A stretch of 64,000 nt of DNA. Source: Nakamurella alba (GTDB lineage: Bacteria; Actinomycetota; Actinomycetes; Mycobacteriales; Nakamurellaceae). Of the stretch, positions 1-9,264 are shown piece after piece; within the stretch, counting starts at the first letter, position 1, and each line of letters begins with the position of its first letter. The notes beneath the pieces were generated by a model. It did no database searches, was not told the DNA's origin, and worked only from the letters and a program-made list of their open reading frames with translations. Where the stretch lies: the NCBI RefSeq assembly GCF_009707545.1, contig NZ_WLYK01000001.1:1612001-1676000 (forward strand), written 5' to 3'. Both the position numbers and the translations under genes were made by a program.

Positions 1-668
1 ACCACCGTGCGGACCAGACGGAAGGCCTCCAGCAGGATCTCGCCGCCCTTGCGCCGGAAGTCGTTGCCCACGAACAGGATGACCGGATCGTCCGGTGGCG
101 GTGCCGCCGGGCGGTCCAGGGAGGGCAGGGTGTCCAGGTTGACCCCGGCCCCGGTGACCGTGATGCGCCCGGGCGTCACCCCGTAGTCGTCGACCAGGGT
201 GCGGCGGGTCTCCTCGGTGAACGAGAAGATGTGCACGGCCTGCTGGTACGACTCCCGCTCCGCGGCGATCCACCGGTCGAGGGCGCGTCCGTCCAGCGGG
301 TTCCACTCCGGCCACTGGCGGACCGACTGCAGGTGGGTGCAGTCCAGGTAGAGGACGGAGGGCCGGTCCGGGACCCCGGACAGCCCGTGCACCTGGAACA
401 CCAGGTCGTGCCCGTCCGGCAGGCGGGACAACCGTCGCCGGGTGTTGCGGGTGCGCAGGGCGTACCCGAGCGGGCTCTTGATGAACTGCTGCGCCCAGCG
501 TTCCCGCTGCAGGCGGAAGGTGCGGGCCGCGACGACGCCGCGTTGCACCTGGTTCAGCTCGGGGGACAGCTGGCCGGCCACCGGGAACCGGCGACGCAGC
601 GCACGGAACAGATACGGCGTCAACGGGTCCCCGCGGGAGACCAGCGCGAGCCGTGGGTCGGGGGTCAT
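1..668 (-). CDS. GT4-type glycosyltransferase, N-terminal part (runs off left edge)
   Basis: Reading leftward from ATG at 668, the frame MTPDPRLALVSRGDP stays open to the window edge for 222 codons, so the C-terminal donor-binding half is outside. It has the layout of GT-B glycosyltransferases: an acceptor-binding N domain, then the interdomain stretch VILFVGNDFRRKGG (about residues 200-213), where family members begin the nucleotide-sugar domain. The start overlaps the stop of the upstream glycosyltransferase by four bases (ATGA), so the genes are translationally coupled. Expected role: cytosolic addition of a sugar to a lipid-linked envelope glycan. Donor and acceptor cannot be read from sequence. 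Confidence 0.85.
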   Translation of the reverse strand, partial: MTPDPRLALVSRGDPLTPYLFRALRRRFPVAGQLSPELNQVQRGVVAARTFRLQRERWAQQFIKSPLGYALRTRNTRRRLSRLPDGHDLVFQVHGLSGVPDRPSVLYLDCTHLQSVRQWPEWNPLDGRALDRWIAAERESYQQAVHIFSFTEETRRTLVDDYGVTPGRITVTGAGVNLDTLPSLDRPAAPPPDDPVILFVGNDFRRKGGEILLEAFRLVRTV

Positions 669-1813
669 CGCCGCGCAGCACCCGCGAGCAGTGTGTCGTA
701 GAGGCCGTCGATCCGTGCGGTGACGCCGGCGATCCCGTAGCGGCGCCGCAGCCCGTCCGGCACGGGCCGGCGCGCACCCGGCGCGACGTCGGTGGGGGCG
801 AGTGCGCGGGAGCCGGCGAGGATGGCCGCGGCCTCGTCCTTCTCGTCCGCGTCGGTGGGCAGGGTGATGACACCCGGGACGTCCTCACCCAACTCGTCCA
901 GGGCCGGGCACTGGGCCCGCACCACCGGCAGTCCGGCACCGACACCCTCGACCACGGCCATGCCGAAGGTCTCGTCGCGGGACGGGCTGATGAGCAGGTC
1001 GAGACCGGAGAGCACGGAGCGCACGTCGCCCCGGGCGCCCAGCACGTGCACGACATCGCCGAGTCCCAGCTCCGCGGCCGTGGACCGCAGAGACTCCTCC
1101 AGCGGGCCGGCACCGACCAGGACCAGCTGCCGGAGCGGACCGAGATCCGGCGCCAGCGCGCGGAGCAGCTGCGGGAACCGTTTGACCGGCTCCAGCCGGC
1201 CGATGCCGCCGATCAGCACCACGTCGTCGGCGATCCCGAGCTCCGCGCGGAAGTCGCGCCGCAGTCCGGGGTCGAAGGCGAGCGCGTCGAAGTCGATCCC
1301 GTTGTCCACCACGGTGATCCGGTCGGCGGGCACGTCCCAGCGCAGCAGTCGGTCGCGGGTGGCGGAGGACACCGCGACGGTGTGCGCGGTCCAGCTCTCC
1401 AACCGGCGGTAGATCCGGCGCAGTCGCGCTGTGAGCGGCCGGTTCTCGATGGTGGTGTCCATCAGCGAGTGCTCGCTGGACACGACGGTGCGGATGCCGG
1501 CGAGCCGGGCGGCCGGGATGCCCCACAGCTGAGCGGCCAGCAGGTGCACGTGCACCACCGCCGGCCGCAACCGGCGCAGCCGGGCTACCAGCCGGGGCAG
1601 CGCGGTGAGTTTCGCGGCGCCGGCCATCCCGAGCACCTCGACGGTCGTGCCGTCCGCGCGCATGGCGTCGGCGACCGGGCCGTCCCCGTACAGCGCGATC
1701 ACATGGCTGCGGTGGCCCGATCGGTGCGCCAGCCACTGCAACTGCCGCTCGGCGCCGCCGGTCCCCAGTGCGGTGATGACGTGCACGACCAGGGGGGAGT
1801 CCGGGCCCGTCAC
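665..1813 (-). CDS. GT4 family glycosyltransferase
   Basis: A 382-residue GT-B enzyme with the GT4 hallmarks: the N-terminal glycine loop ITALGTGGAERQL, the domain junction IGGIGRLEPVKRF, and the C-terminal donor site SPSRDETFGMAVVEGVGAGLPVV with the E-x7-E arrangement. The length is normal for the family. The GTG start at 1813 was chosen because it overlaps the upstream stop (GTGA) and places the glycine loop near the N terminus; the frame is open further upstream, but that part lies over the neighbouring gene. It is the fourth gene of the minus-strand operon that begins with the flippase fusion at 7179. It probably transfers a hexose in exopolysaccharide or glycolipid assembly; specificity is unknown. 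Confidence 0.88.
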   Translation of the reverse strand: MTGPDSPLVVHVITALGTGGAERQLQWLAHRSGHRSHVIALYGDGPVADAMRADGTTVEVLGMAGAAKLTALPRLVARLRRLRPAVVHVHLLAAQLWGIPAARLAGIRTVVSSEHSLMDTTIENRPLTARLRRIYRRLESWTAHTVAVSSATRDRLLRWDVPADRITVVDNGIDFDALAFDPGLRRDFRAELGIADDVVLIGGIGRLEPVKRFPQLLRALAPDLGPLRQLVLVGAGPLEESLRSTAAELGLGDVVHVLGARGDVRSVLSGLDLLISPSRDETFGMAVVEGVGAGLPVVRAQCPALDELGEDVPGVITLPTDADEKDEAAAILAGSRALAPTDVAPGARRPVPDGLRRRYGIAGVTARIDGLYDTLLAGAARR

Positions 1814-2976
1814 GGGCGCCCCGCGGGTGCCCGGGCCGCGAGCACGCCCCGGTAGACCTCGACGACGGCGTCGGTACAGCTCTCCCAGGTGGGCAGCTCG
1901 ACGTCGGGCCGGGTGCGCGGGGCGCCGGACACCGTCCGCAGCATGGTGACCAGGGCATCGGCCGTGCGCTCGGTGGACGCCTCGGGGTCGAGGCCGGTCA
2001 CCAGGCCGTCCTCGACCAGATCGCCGATGCCGGCGATGTCGCTGCCCAGCACGGGCAGCCCGCCGGCCACCGCCTCCATCACGCCCACCGGGTGCGCCTC
2101 GTAGCTGGACAGCGCCGCCATCACGGTGGCCGAGGCGAGCTCGCGGGCCATGGCGCCACGATCCGCCGGCGGCAGATGCTTGATGGTGACGACGCTCTCG
2201 ACCCCGAGTCGGGACGACAGGTCGCGGAGATCCTGCTCGTAGGGTCCGCCGCCGAGGATCACCAGGTGGGCGTCCGGGATGTCGCGGCGGATCAGCGGCA
2301 GGGCCTCGATCGCCCGGTGATGACCCTTGTACCGCTCCAACCGGCCGCTGGACACGATCCGACCGGGTACGGCCGGGACGTCCTCGACCGGTGCCGGCAG
2401 CGAACCACCGTTCCCGATGACGGTGAACCGGTGGTGCGGGATGTCGGTGAGCGCCGAGAACCGGTTGCGCTCGAACCGGCTGACCGCGATCAGGTGGTCC
2501 GCGCCGCGCAGCAGCGGCGTCATCGCCTTGAACTGCGGGCTGCGGACCGCGGACCGGGAGACCGACGAGTGCCCGCCGGAGTGGAAGGTCAGCACGTAGG
2601 GCTTGCGCGACCGGCGGGCGGCGACCATCGTGGCCACCGGTACCAGCGTGTGCACCCCCTGCATGTGCACCAGGTCGTAGTCGCCGGAGGCGATCTCGCG
2701 GTAGATCCCGGGGCTGGCGTAGTAGTCCCGCTCCTTCGGCCACGCCTTCTTCCGCAGCACCCGGACGCCGTTGACGGTGTCCAGCGGGGGCAGCTCGCCG
2801 CTGCGGTCGGTGGTCACCACGGTGACGTCGACGTCGTCGCGTTCGGCGAGCCGGCGGGTCACCTCCGCGGTGTGCGTCTCGGTGCCGCCGAGTTCGGGCA
2901 GGAACCGGTGCACGACGTGGGCGATCCGCAGCGGCGACCCGTCGGCGCGCGGGGGCAGGGGTGCGGAGCTGTTCAC
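1810..2976 (-). CDS. GT4 family glycosyltransferase
   Basis: A 388-residue protein. The N-terminal motif HVVHRFLPELGGTETHT is typical of GT4 enzymes (PimA/WcaI-like), followed by IVSSGRLERYKGHHRAIEAL at the domain hinge and a C-terminal EAHPVGVMEAVAGGLPVL donor-binding segment. The GTG start at 2976 lies inside the preceding stop (GTGA overlap); its own stop overlaps the next GTG in the same way. Three consecutive GT4 genes coupled to a flippase suggest stepwise assembly of one lipid-linked repeat unit at the inner face of the membrane. Sugar specificity cannot be assigned. Confidence 0.88.
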   Translation of the reverse strand: MNSSAPLPPRADGSPLRIAHVVHRFLPELGGTETHTAEVTRRLAERDDVDVTVVTTDRSGELPPLDTVNGVRVLRKKAWPKERDYYASPGIYREIASGDYDLVHMQGVHTLVPVATMVAARRSRKPYVLTFHSGGHSSVSRSAVRSPQFKAMTPLLRGADHLIAVSRFERNRFSALTDIPHHRFTVIGNGGSLPAPVEDVPAVPGRIVSSGRLERYKGHHRAIEALPLIRRDIPDAHLVILGGGPYEQDLRDLSSRLGVESVVTIKHLPPADRGAMARELASATVMAALSSYEAHPVGVMEAVAGGLPVLGSDIAGIGDLVEDGLVTGLDPEASTERTADALVTMLRTVSGAPRTRPDVELPTWESCTDAVVEVYRGVLAARAPAGRP

Positions 2977-3779
2977 GAGCCACTCCCGGAGGTCAGTGAG
3001 GTGGTGGGGGTACGGGTGTCGATGACGAGGGTGCGGTCCACGGTGCCGTCGGCGCGGACCAGGGTGACCACGGACCGGGCGCCGGGCGCGACGTCGACGG
3101 TGAGTTCGGTGCTCTGGTCCGGGCCGGCCGACAGCCCGGTCGCCGCGGTGACCGCCCTGCCATCGGTGGTCACCACGACGGACAGGCCGTCCTGCGGTGT
3201 CCCGGCGTTGATCAGCAGCGTCGCCCGGCCGTCGGCCACCGACGTCGCGGAGAACTCGGTCGGCGGGACGTTCACCGTCTGCACCGACCGCACCGACAGC
3301 AGCACCGCGCCGAGGACGAGCACCGCGGTCAGGCCGGCCCAGAGCCAGGTGGCGCGGGGCACGGACACGACCACCCGGCGGAGCGGGGAGGCCGGCGGCA
3401 GCGGGCGCCGGGCCACCAGCGCGAGCACGACCAGGCACACGATCCCGATGGCGATCGACCAGCTCAGGCGGGTGAGCCCGCCGGGCAGGTAGTTCAGCAC
3501 CAGTCCGATCAGGGCCAGCGCGGAGACCGCGCCCGCGGTGGCGACCAGAACGGTGTCCAGCGGGCCGCGGCGGCGCAGCCGGGCAGCCCACTCGGCGGTC
3601 ACCGCGAGCGCGGCAAGACCGAGCGGCGCCGTCACCCAGGCCGTGGCGCCGACCGCCGACAGTGCGGCGGCCAGCACGACCAGGACCGCGCGCAGGACCA
3701 GCGCGTTCCGCGACGGCCGCACCGGTCTCCCGGCCTGCGGCGGCAGCGTGGCGGTGGACGAGGAGGTCTCAGCCGGCAT
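2973..3779 (-). CDS. Five-helix membrane protein with C-terminal exported domain
   Basis: A 268-residue protein not recognised as a named family. About five hydrophobic helices lie between residues 25 and 170. An Ala/Val/Thr-rich C-terminal domain (about 185-268, around QTVNVPPTEFSATSVADGRA) has no further helix, so it probably sits outside the membrane as a small beta-sandwich. The ATG at 3779 lies 11 bases inside the 3' end of the flippase fusion, and the stop overlaps the next glycosyltransferase start. Being sandwiched between transporter and glycosyltransferases suggests an accessory role in the same glycan pathway. No catalytic motif is visible. Confidence 0.75.
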   Translation of the reverse strand: MPAETSSSTATLPPQAGRPVRPSRNALVLRAVLVVLAAALSAVGATAWVTAPLGLAALAVTAEWAARLRRRGPLDTVLVATAGAVSALALIGLVLNYLPGGLTRLSWSIAIGIVCLVVLALVARRPLPPASPLRRVVVSVPRATWLWAGLTAVLVLGAVLLSVRSVQTVNVPPTEFSATSVADGRATLLINAGTPQDGLSVVVTTDGRAVTAATGLSAGPDQSTELTVDVAPGARSVVTLVRADGTVDRTLVIDTRTPTTSLTSGSGS

Positions 3780-6700
3780 CGCGCAACCCCCTCAGGTCGT
3801 AGATCTGGAGCGATCCGTTGTCGTAGATCCGGGAGACCCCGGGCACCGTGGAGAACTTCTGCAGCGCGGCCGCCGGGACCGGCCCGGTCCTGGTGCGGCC
3901 CTCGAACTCACCGGTCTCGATGTAGACGTCGAGGTGCGGCAGGCCCTGGGCCAACCTGGTGTCGACGATCAGGTACGACAGGCCGGCCTTCTTGATGAGT
4001 TCGTAGTCGGCCGCCGTCAGGTTGGGATCGAGCAGCAACCTGGACGCATCGACCTTGGTCGACAGGTGCCGGACGGTGAACTGCCCGCCGACCGACGCGG
4101 CCAGCAGGCCGGACACCCGGTCCGCGTAGACGCGGGTCTCCGGCGGGATCTCCGCCGCGAGCCACTCCGCCGCGGCCAGGTTGTCGCTGTCGATGCTGCG
4201 GGCGTCCGCGGAGATCAGGTACGGGCCGGGCAGCTGCCGGGAGGTCGGGCCGGACCCGAGCACGACGCTGCCCAGGAACACCACGGTCAGCACGGCCGCC
4301 GCGGTCCGGCCGAACCAGGCACGCCGTCGTTGCAGGACGAACCAGACACCCATCACCATGGCCAGTCCGACGAAGACGAACCCGGAGGCCCGGTCGCCGA
4401 CCTCGGCGGTGGACACGCTGAGGTGACCGGCCGGGATGATCGGGTAGAGCAGGGCGAGCAGCGTCAGCACGAACGCCGGGGTGCGCCGCACGGTGAACTG
4501 GAGCCAGGCCTGGACCAGTGCGATCAGCATGCACACGCCGATCAGCAGCACCGAGGAGACCAGCAGCACCTGCTCCCAGGGAGCGGGGCCGCTGCCGGCA
4601 CTGTCGGCGAACAGCGGCTTGGTCTCGTCGCCCTTGGCCAGTCCGGTGAAGCCCTGCTGGAAACCGTTGAAGATGTCGTACAGGTAGCCCAGGACGGGGC
4701 TGCCCGGGTTCAGCGCCGCGGCCACCGACATGACCGCACCGGACACCCAGAGCACCAGGAGCCCGATGACGTCCTGGCGCCGCTGGATGACCCGGTGCCC
4801 GACCCGTAGGCCTCGGCGGCGCTCGTCCGAGTCCGGGTGCTCGCGCTGCTCGGCGCGTTCGATCGAGCGGCGACCCAGCACCACCTCGATGAGCCACCAG
4901 ACGGCGAACGCACCGACCAGCAGCATCGCGGTCAGGTGGTGGGTGAAGGTGACCGCGGCCGTCGCCAGCAGCGGCAGCACCAGGCTGTAGGCCGACCCGC
5001 GGCGCCGGGACAGGAAGGCGTACGCGGCGAACACGGCCAGCGGCAGCGCGAGGGTCTGGTACGAGTACTGCGAGTTGAAGAACAGCTGCTGCGGGTTGCA
5101 GATGTAGATCAGCGCGCCGATCGCGGCGGCCCGGGAGGACCGGGTGATCAGCTGGATCAGGCCGACGATCGCCAGCGCGATGATCACCCGGGAGAGGATC
5201 AGCACGATCCAGGAGGAGACGAACGGGGACAGCCCGGTGAACCGGTGGATCCCGTCGGTGATCACCTCGAGGCCGGGGTAGAAGGCCGAGGTGGGCAGCA
5301 GCGGGTTCAGCGAGAACAGCCGCGAGGTCTCGTCGATCTGCCGGAGCGTGTCGGTGTGGATCTGCTCGTCGTGGGTGGCGAAGTAGGTCGGGTAGAGCAC
5401 CAGCCGGGTCAGCTCGAGCATGACCGGGACGGCGATCGCCAGCCGGATCCGCTCGGCGGCCGAGGTGGTGGCGGCGAGCACCCGGATCGCCGCCGGGAGC
5501 ACGATCAGCACCAGCCCGACGATCCACAGCGCCTGGTAGAAGCCGTTGGGACCGCTCTCCCGCGAGCCGTTGGCGGCCAGCGACAGCACCAGGACGCCGA
5601 GACCCATCACTGCGAGCAGCGGCCCGAAGAGGTTGCGCCGGGCGGCGATCCGGGCCAGCCGGCGCTCCTCCGAGCGCGGCAGTGGGGAGTCCGGCCGGCG
5701 GGGCACCCGCGCCGGGGCCGGGGCAGGCTCCGGGCTGTGTTCCACGGACTGGTCGACCAGCGCGCCGGACGGCACCAGGGACGGGCCGGACTCGCCGGAG
5801 AGCACCAGCGCGGAGGCCATCTGCATCGGCCGGGGTTCCGGCCGGTCCTGTTCCGGTACCTCGATGCGCTCGGCGGGGGGTCCGGCCTTGCGGGCCGACC
5901 GGGCGAGACCGACGCCGAAGACGACGGCCTCGACGTAGAGCACAGCGACCCAGCCGACGCAGAGCCCGAGGGCGCCGCCGTAGATCGCGCCGACCGTTGC
6001 GGCGGCGAGCTCGAGGACCAGGAAGCCGGTCATCATCAGCACGGCCTCGGTGGTCCGGTCCTGGACCCGTCGCAGCGCGATGTAGTGGTCCTTGATGACG
6101 AACGGCAGGCCGGCCATCGTCACCAGGCGCAGGATGTCGACGCCCTCGCTGGCGTAGCTGGAGCCGAAGATGCTGAGCACGAACCCGGCGATCGGGAACA
6201 GCGCCAGGTACGCCGCGGCCGAGATCCCGAGGCTGAAGGGGATGGTGACCCGCATCCGGGCCAGCACCTCGGACTCGTTGCCGCCGGCGGAGGCGAACAG
6301 GCTGATCGCGACGGCGTAGGGGAGCGCGAAGACGAACCCGGAGACCAGGATCGCCGAGTTGAAGAACGCGTTCTCCTGGGCCGACAGCAGGACGGTGACC
6401 AGGATCGGCAGGATCTGCAGCGCCGCCTGCAGGGTGGTGTTCAGGGCGTGATGGCTGGCAGCGGCCCGGCCCAGGCCCTTGAGCACCGCCCGGTCGAACG
6501 TCTTCTCGCCCTCAGGGCGGGGGCCCTTGCGGCGGGTGCGCCAGGCGACCAGCGGCAGCGACACCAGCGTCCCGACGGTCCAGGCCAGGAAGATGACCAT
6601 GCCGGAGCTCAGGCCCATGGCGCCGAAGAGCAGCAGGGCCAGGATCTTGATGATGCTGGCGGCGACGTTGCGCTCCAGCTGGAGGGCGCCCACGCCGATG

Positions 6701-7179
6701 GTCAGTACCGCCTGGTCCAGCACCAGCACCACCGACATCGCGGCGGTGCCGAGGGCGAAGCCGAGCAGGCCCTGCGGGCTGGAGGCCAGCGGACGCAGGT
6801 TGTCGGCGCCGATCACGTAGACGGCGAACAGCGGGACGACCAGGCCGAGCAGGCCGCCGGCACCACCGGCGGCCAGCAGTGAGGTGCGGACGAGCAGGCG
6901 CTTGCGCTCGGGGGCGGTGGCGGGCAGTCGGGCGATCAGCAGCGTCCCGAGTCCGAGCGTGCCCAGCGAGCTGAGCAACAGCATCATCGACACCGCGGCG
7001 CCGGCGACACCGACGTCGTGCACGGTGAAGGAGCGGGCGGCGAGCGTCCAGAACACCAGGCCGAGCACGCTGGTGAGGGCCTGGGTACCGACCAGCGAGG
7101 CGCTGATACCGGCGATGCGCGCGAAACCCGACTGACGACGGACCGGGCGCCGGGGCGGGGCCTCGACGTCAAGCACCAT
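3769..7179 (-). CDS. Fused polysaccharide flippase and GT-C/polymerase-like membrane protein
   Basis: At 1136 residues this is more than twice the size of a normal flippase. Residues about 18-430 form an MATE/Wzx-like polysaccharide transporter (GTQALTSVLGLVFWTLAARS and about twelve helices). A Pro/Glu-rich charged linker follows (about 431-510). A second multi-helix module (about 515-1090) begins with two helices, then a long external loop carrying THDEQIHTDTLRQID near residue 603 and FYPGLEVITDGIHRFTG near 633, the acidic first-loop arrangement of GT-C transferases and polymerases; the last about 100 residues are soluble. One polypeptide may flip a lipid-linked sugar and then transfer or polymerise it outside. 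It is first in the operon; the Shine-Dalgarno is weak, so the start is less certain than the frame. Confidence 0.85.
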   Translation of the reverse strand: MVLDVEAPPRRPVRRQSGFARIAGISASLVGTQALTSVLGLVFWTLAARSFTVHDVGVAGAAVSMMLLLSSLGTLGLGTLLIARLPATAPERKRLLVRTSLLAAGGAGGLLGLVVPLFAVYVIGADNLRPLASSPQGLLGFALGTAAMSVVLVLDQAVLTIGVGALQLERNVAASIIKILALLLFGAMGLSSGMVIFLAWTVGTLVSLPLVAWRTRRKGPRPEGEKTFDRAVLKGLGRAAASHHALNTTLQAALQILPILVTVLLSAQENAFFNSAILVSGFVFALPYAVAISLFASAGGNESEVLARMRVTIPFSLGISAAAYLALFPIAGFVLSIFGSSYASEGVDILRLVTMAGLPFVIKDHYIALRRVQDRTTEAVLMMTGFLVLELAAATVGAIYGGALGLCVGWVAVLYVEAVVFGVGLARSARKAGPPAERIEVPEQDRPEPRPMQMASALVLSGESGPSLVPSGALVDQSVEHSPEPAPAPARVPRRPDSPLPRSEERRLARIAARRNLFGPLLAVMGLGVLVLSLAANGSRESGPNGFYQALWIVGLVLIVLPAAIRVLAATTSAAERIRLAIAVPVMLELTRLVLYPTYFATHDEQIHTDTLRQIDETSRLFSLNPLLPTSAFYPGLEVITDGIHRFTGLSPFVSSWIVLILSRVIIALAIVGLIQLITRSSRAAAIGALIYICNPQQLFFNSQYSYQTLALPLAVFAAYAFLSRRRGSAYSLVLPLLATAAVTFTHHLTAMLLVGAFAVWWLIEVVLGRRSIERAEQREHPDSDERRRGLRVGHRVIQRRQDVIGLLVLWVSGAVMSVAAALNPGSPVLGYLYDIFNGFQQGFTGLAKGDETKPLFADSAGSGPAPWEQVLLVSSVLLIGVCMLIALVQAWLQFTVRRTPAFVLTLLALLYPIIPAGHLSVSTAEVGDRASGFVFVGLAMVMGVWFVLQRRRAWFGRTAAAVLTVVFLGSVVLGSGPTSRQLPGPYLISADARSIDSDNLAAAEWLAAEIPPETRVYADRVSGLLAASVGGQFTVRHLSTKVDASRLLLDPNLTAADYELIKKAGLSYLIVDTRLAQGLPHLDVYIETGEFEGRTRTGPVPAAALQKFSTVPGVSRIYDNGSLQIYDLRGLRDAG

Positions 7180-7510
7180 GAATTGATCCGTCCGTTCGAC
7201 TTCTGCCCGCCTCGCGGCGGTGGCGGAGGACCTCGTCGTCCAGGTTCGGGATGTCGGTCGGGGACCCCCTGCGCGGCGCGACCGTCCACCCAGTATTCAC
7301 GCTCCGTGTCGATATGGATGGGTCAGGAGTGACATCTCCTCCGAAAGAGTGCACTTCCTCGCACTTCTACAGACGGAGAGTAATTGCGCTGATCAGCGGG
7401 CATGGCTCTGGGTTGCGGCCCGCTCACGCATCGGCGAGGTGGCCGCGCCTGGCCGTCCGGTGCCCGCTGCTGACGAAGAACGGCTGCGCCCGGCCGGTGG
7501 TGCCGCAGCG

Positions 7511-7543
7511 CGAGCGGCCCCGGTCGGGGACCGGGGCCGCTCG
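7511..7543 (-). terminator. Hairpin terminator downstream of mdh
   Basis: Perfect 15-base inverted repeat (cgagcggccccggtc and its complement) around a three-base loop, about 165 bases beyond the mdh stop. There is no T-run, as in many actinobacterial terminators. Confidence 0.6.
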
Positions 7544-7600
7544 TCGAGGACGTGGTGGACGGTGGGAGGACGGTTCGGTGCCGTGCCGGAAATAGCAGTG

Positions 7601-7651
7601 CCGGAGTGGTGGCAGCGCCGGAGTGGTGGCAGCGCCGGTGTGGTGGCAGCG
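7601..7651. repeat. 17-bp tandem repeat, three units
   Basis: Three head-to-tail copies of ccggagtggtggcagcg. The third has one substitution (t for a at position 5), and a decayed partial unit precedes the array. The period is not a multiple of three and the array lies in non-coding DNA between the mdh hairpin and the mdh stop. Function unknown; probably replication slippage. Confidence 0.85.
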
Positions 7652-7708
7652 CGGGCGCGGTGACGGCGCCACTGTGATGACCTGTGCCGGTGCGGTGGCC
7701 GTCGGGCC

Positions 7709-8803
<1,095 letters not shown>

Positions 8804-8835
8804 TCACCCGACCTCACCCCCGCCCGCGCCGCCCG

Positions 8836-8934
8836 GCGTGGATCAAGTAGCTCGGCAGGGGGCAACTCGTCGACTCCTGCCCCACTCGTCACATTTCCTG
8901 CCCGACATGCCCTGCGGGCGTTGATGATCCACGC
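8836..8934 (-). repeat. Palindromic intergenic element, GATCCACGC-arm subtype (copy f)
   Basis: Bounded by inverted ends gcgtggatca / tgatccacgc. Read on the minus strand it carries the core aaatgtgac...ggggcaggagtcgacgagtt, shared with copies at 53737 and 54320 and related to the elements at 9147, 53569, 54482, 58441 and 59353. It lies 5' of mdh in non-coding DNA and shows no open frame of interest. It looks like a non-autonomous mobile or REP-type element. Confidence 0.75.
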
Positions 8935-8975
8935 CACGGACGGCGCGAGGCGCGATCCTTGGCCGGCGCGAGGCG

Positions 8976-9135
8976 GGGCGCCGAGCTTTCCTGGGCCGGT
9001 TGCCGACGGTGGCTGTAGGCAATCGGCCCGGCAGTAGTTCCCGGGGCATCCGGGCGGGCGCCGAGCCTTCCTGGGCCGGTTGCCGACGGTGGCTGTAGGC
9101 AATCGGCCCGGCGTTGTTCCCCGGGCCGTCCAGCC
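8976..9135. repeat. 80-bp tandem duplication containing a hairpin
   Basis: Two adjacent copies with 80-base spacing; 8976-9032 and 9056-9112 differ at one position, then diverge. Each copy contains a 12-base-pair stem (gggccggttgcc with ggcaatcggccc, one G-T wobble) around a 13-base loop. The structured unit and near identity point to recent duplication of a hairpin-forming element between pgl and mdh. Confidence 0.8.
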
Positions 9136-9146
9136 GCCACCCCTCC

Positions 9147-9249
9147 GCGCGAGGATCTTCATCGCAGGCGCGCACGAAAGTGGCGACTCCTGTCCCACGC
9201 GTCCCAACGGCGACAACTTCCCACGCGCCTGCGATGAAGATCCTCGCGC
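9147..9249. repeat. Full-length palindromic intergenic element (copy a)
   Basis: A 103-base element ended by perfect 26-base inverted repeats (9147-9172 and 9224-9249, around gcgaggatcttcatcgcagg). The interior carries the family core, on the minus strand gaagttgtcgcc...tgggacaggagtcgccactttc. It ends 15 bases past the pgl stop, so its RNA would fold into a very stable hairpin just after the pentose-phosphate operon and could act as terminator. It is the only copy here with both arms intact. Confidence 0.85.
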
Positions 9250-9264
9250 TGGGGGTGGGGTGGG

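Larger units (their letters stand above)
7180..7708. other. Intergenic region upstream of the polysaccharide operon
   Basis: 529 bases without a convincing gene. The part nearest the flippase (about 7290-7400) is clearly less GC-rich than the genes and is the likely promoter region for the minus-strand operon, although no unambiguous -10/-35 pair could be fixed. The part nearest mdh holds a strong hairpin and a short tandem repeat, listed separately. Short open frames here are GC-rich noise without credible starts. Confidence 0.5.

Noticed and set aside
4837-6882. 681-residue open frame on the plus strand, and similar long frames at 11434-16566 and 55239-58226
   Set aside because: They lie opposite strongly supported genes (flippase fusion, zwf-tal-tkt, acn). 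Their translations are Arg/Gly/Asp/Gln-rich without domains, typical of reverse-strand frames in very GC-rich DNA.
7169-7354. Small minus-strand frame overlapping the flippase start
   Set aside because: No recognisable protein features, overlaps the start of a certain gene, and the GGAGGAG within it is not placed before a usable start.
9147-9249. 26-base inverted repeats considered as the ends of an insertion sequence
   Set aside because: Only about 50 bases lie between the ends, with no transposase and no clear target duplication. A non-autonomous palindromic element fits better.
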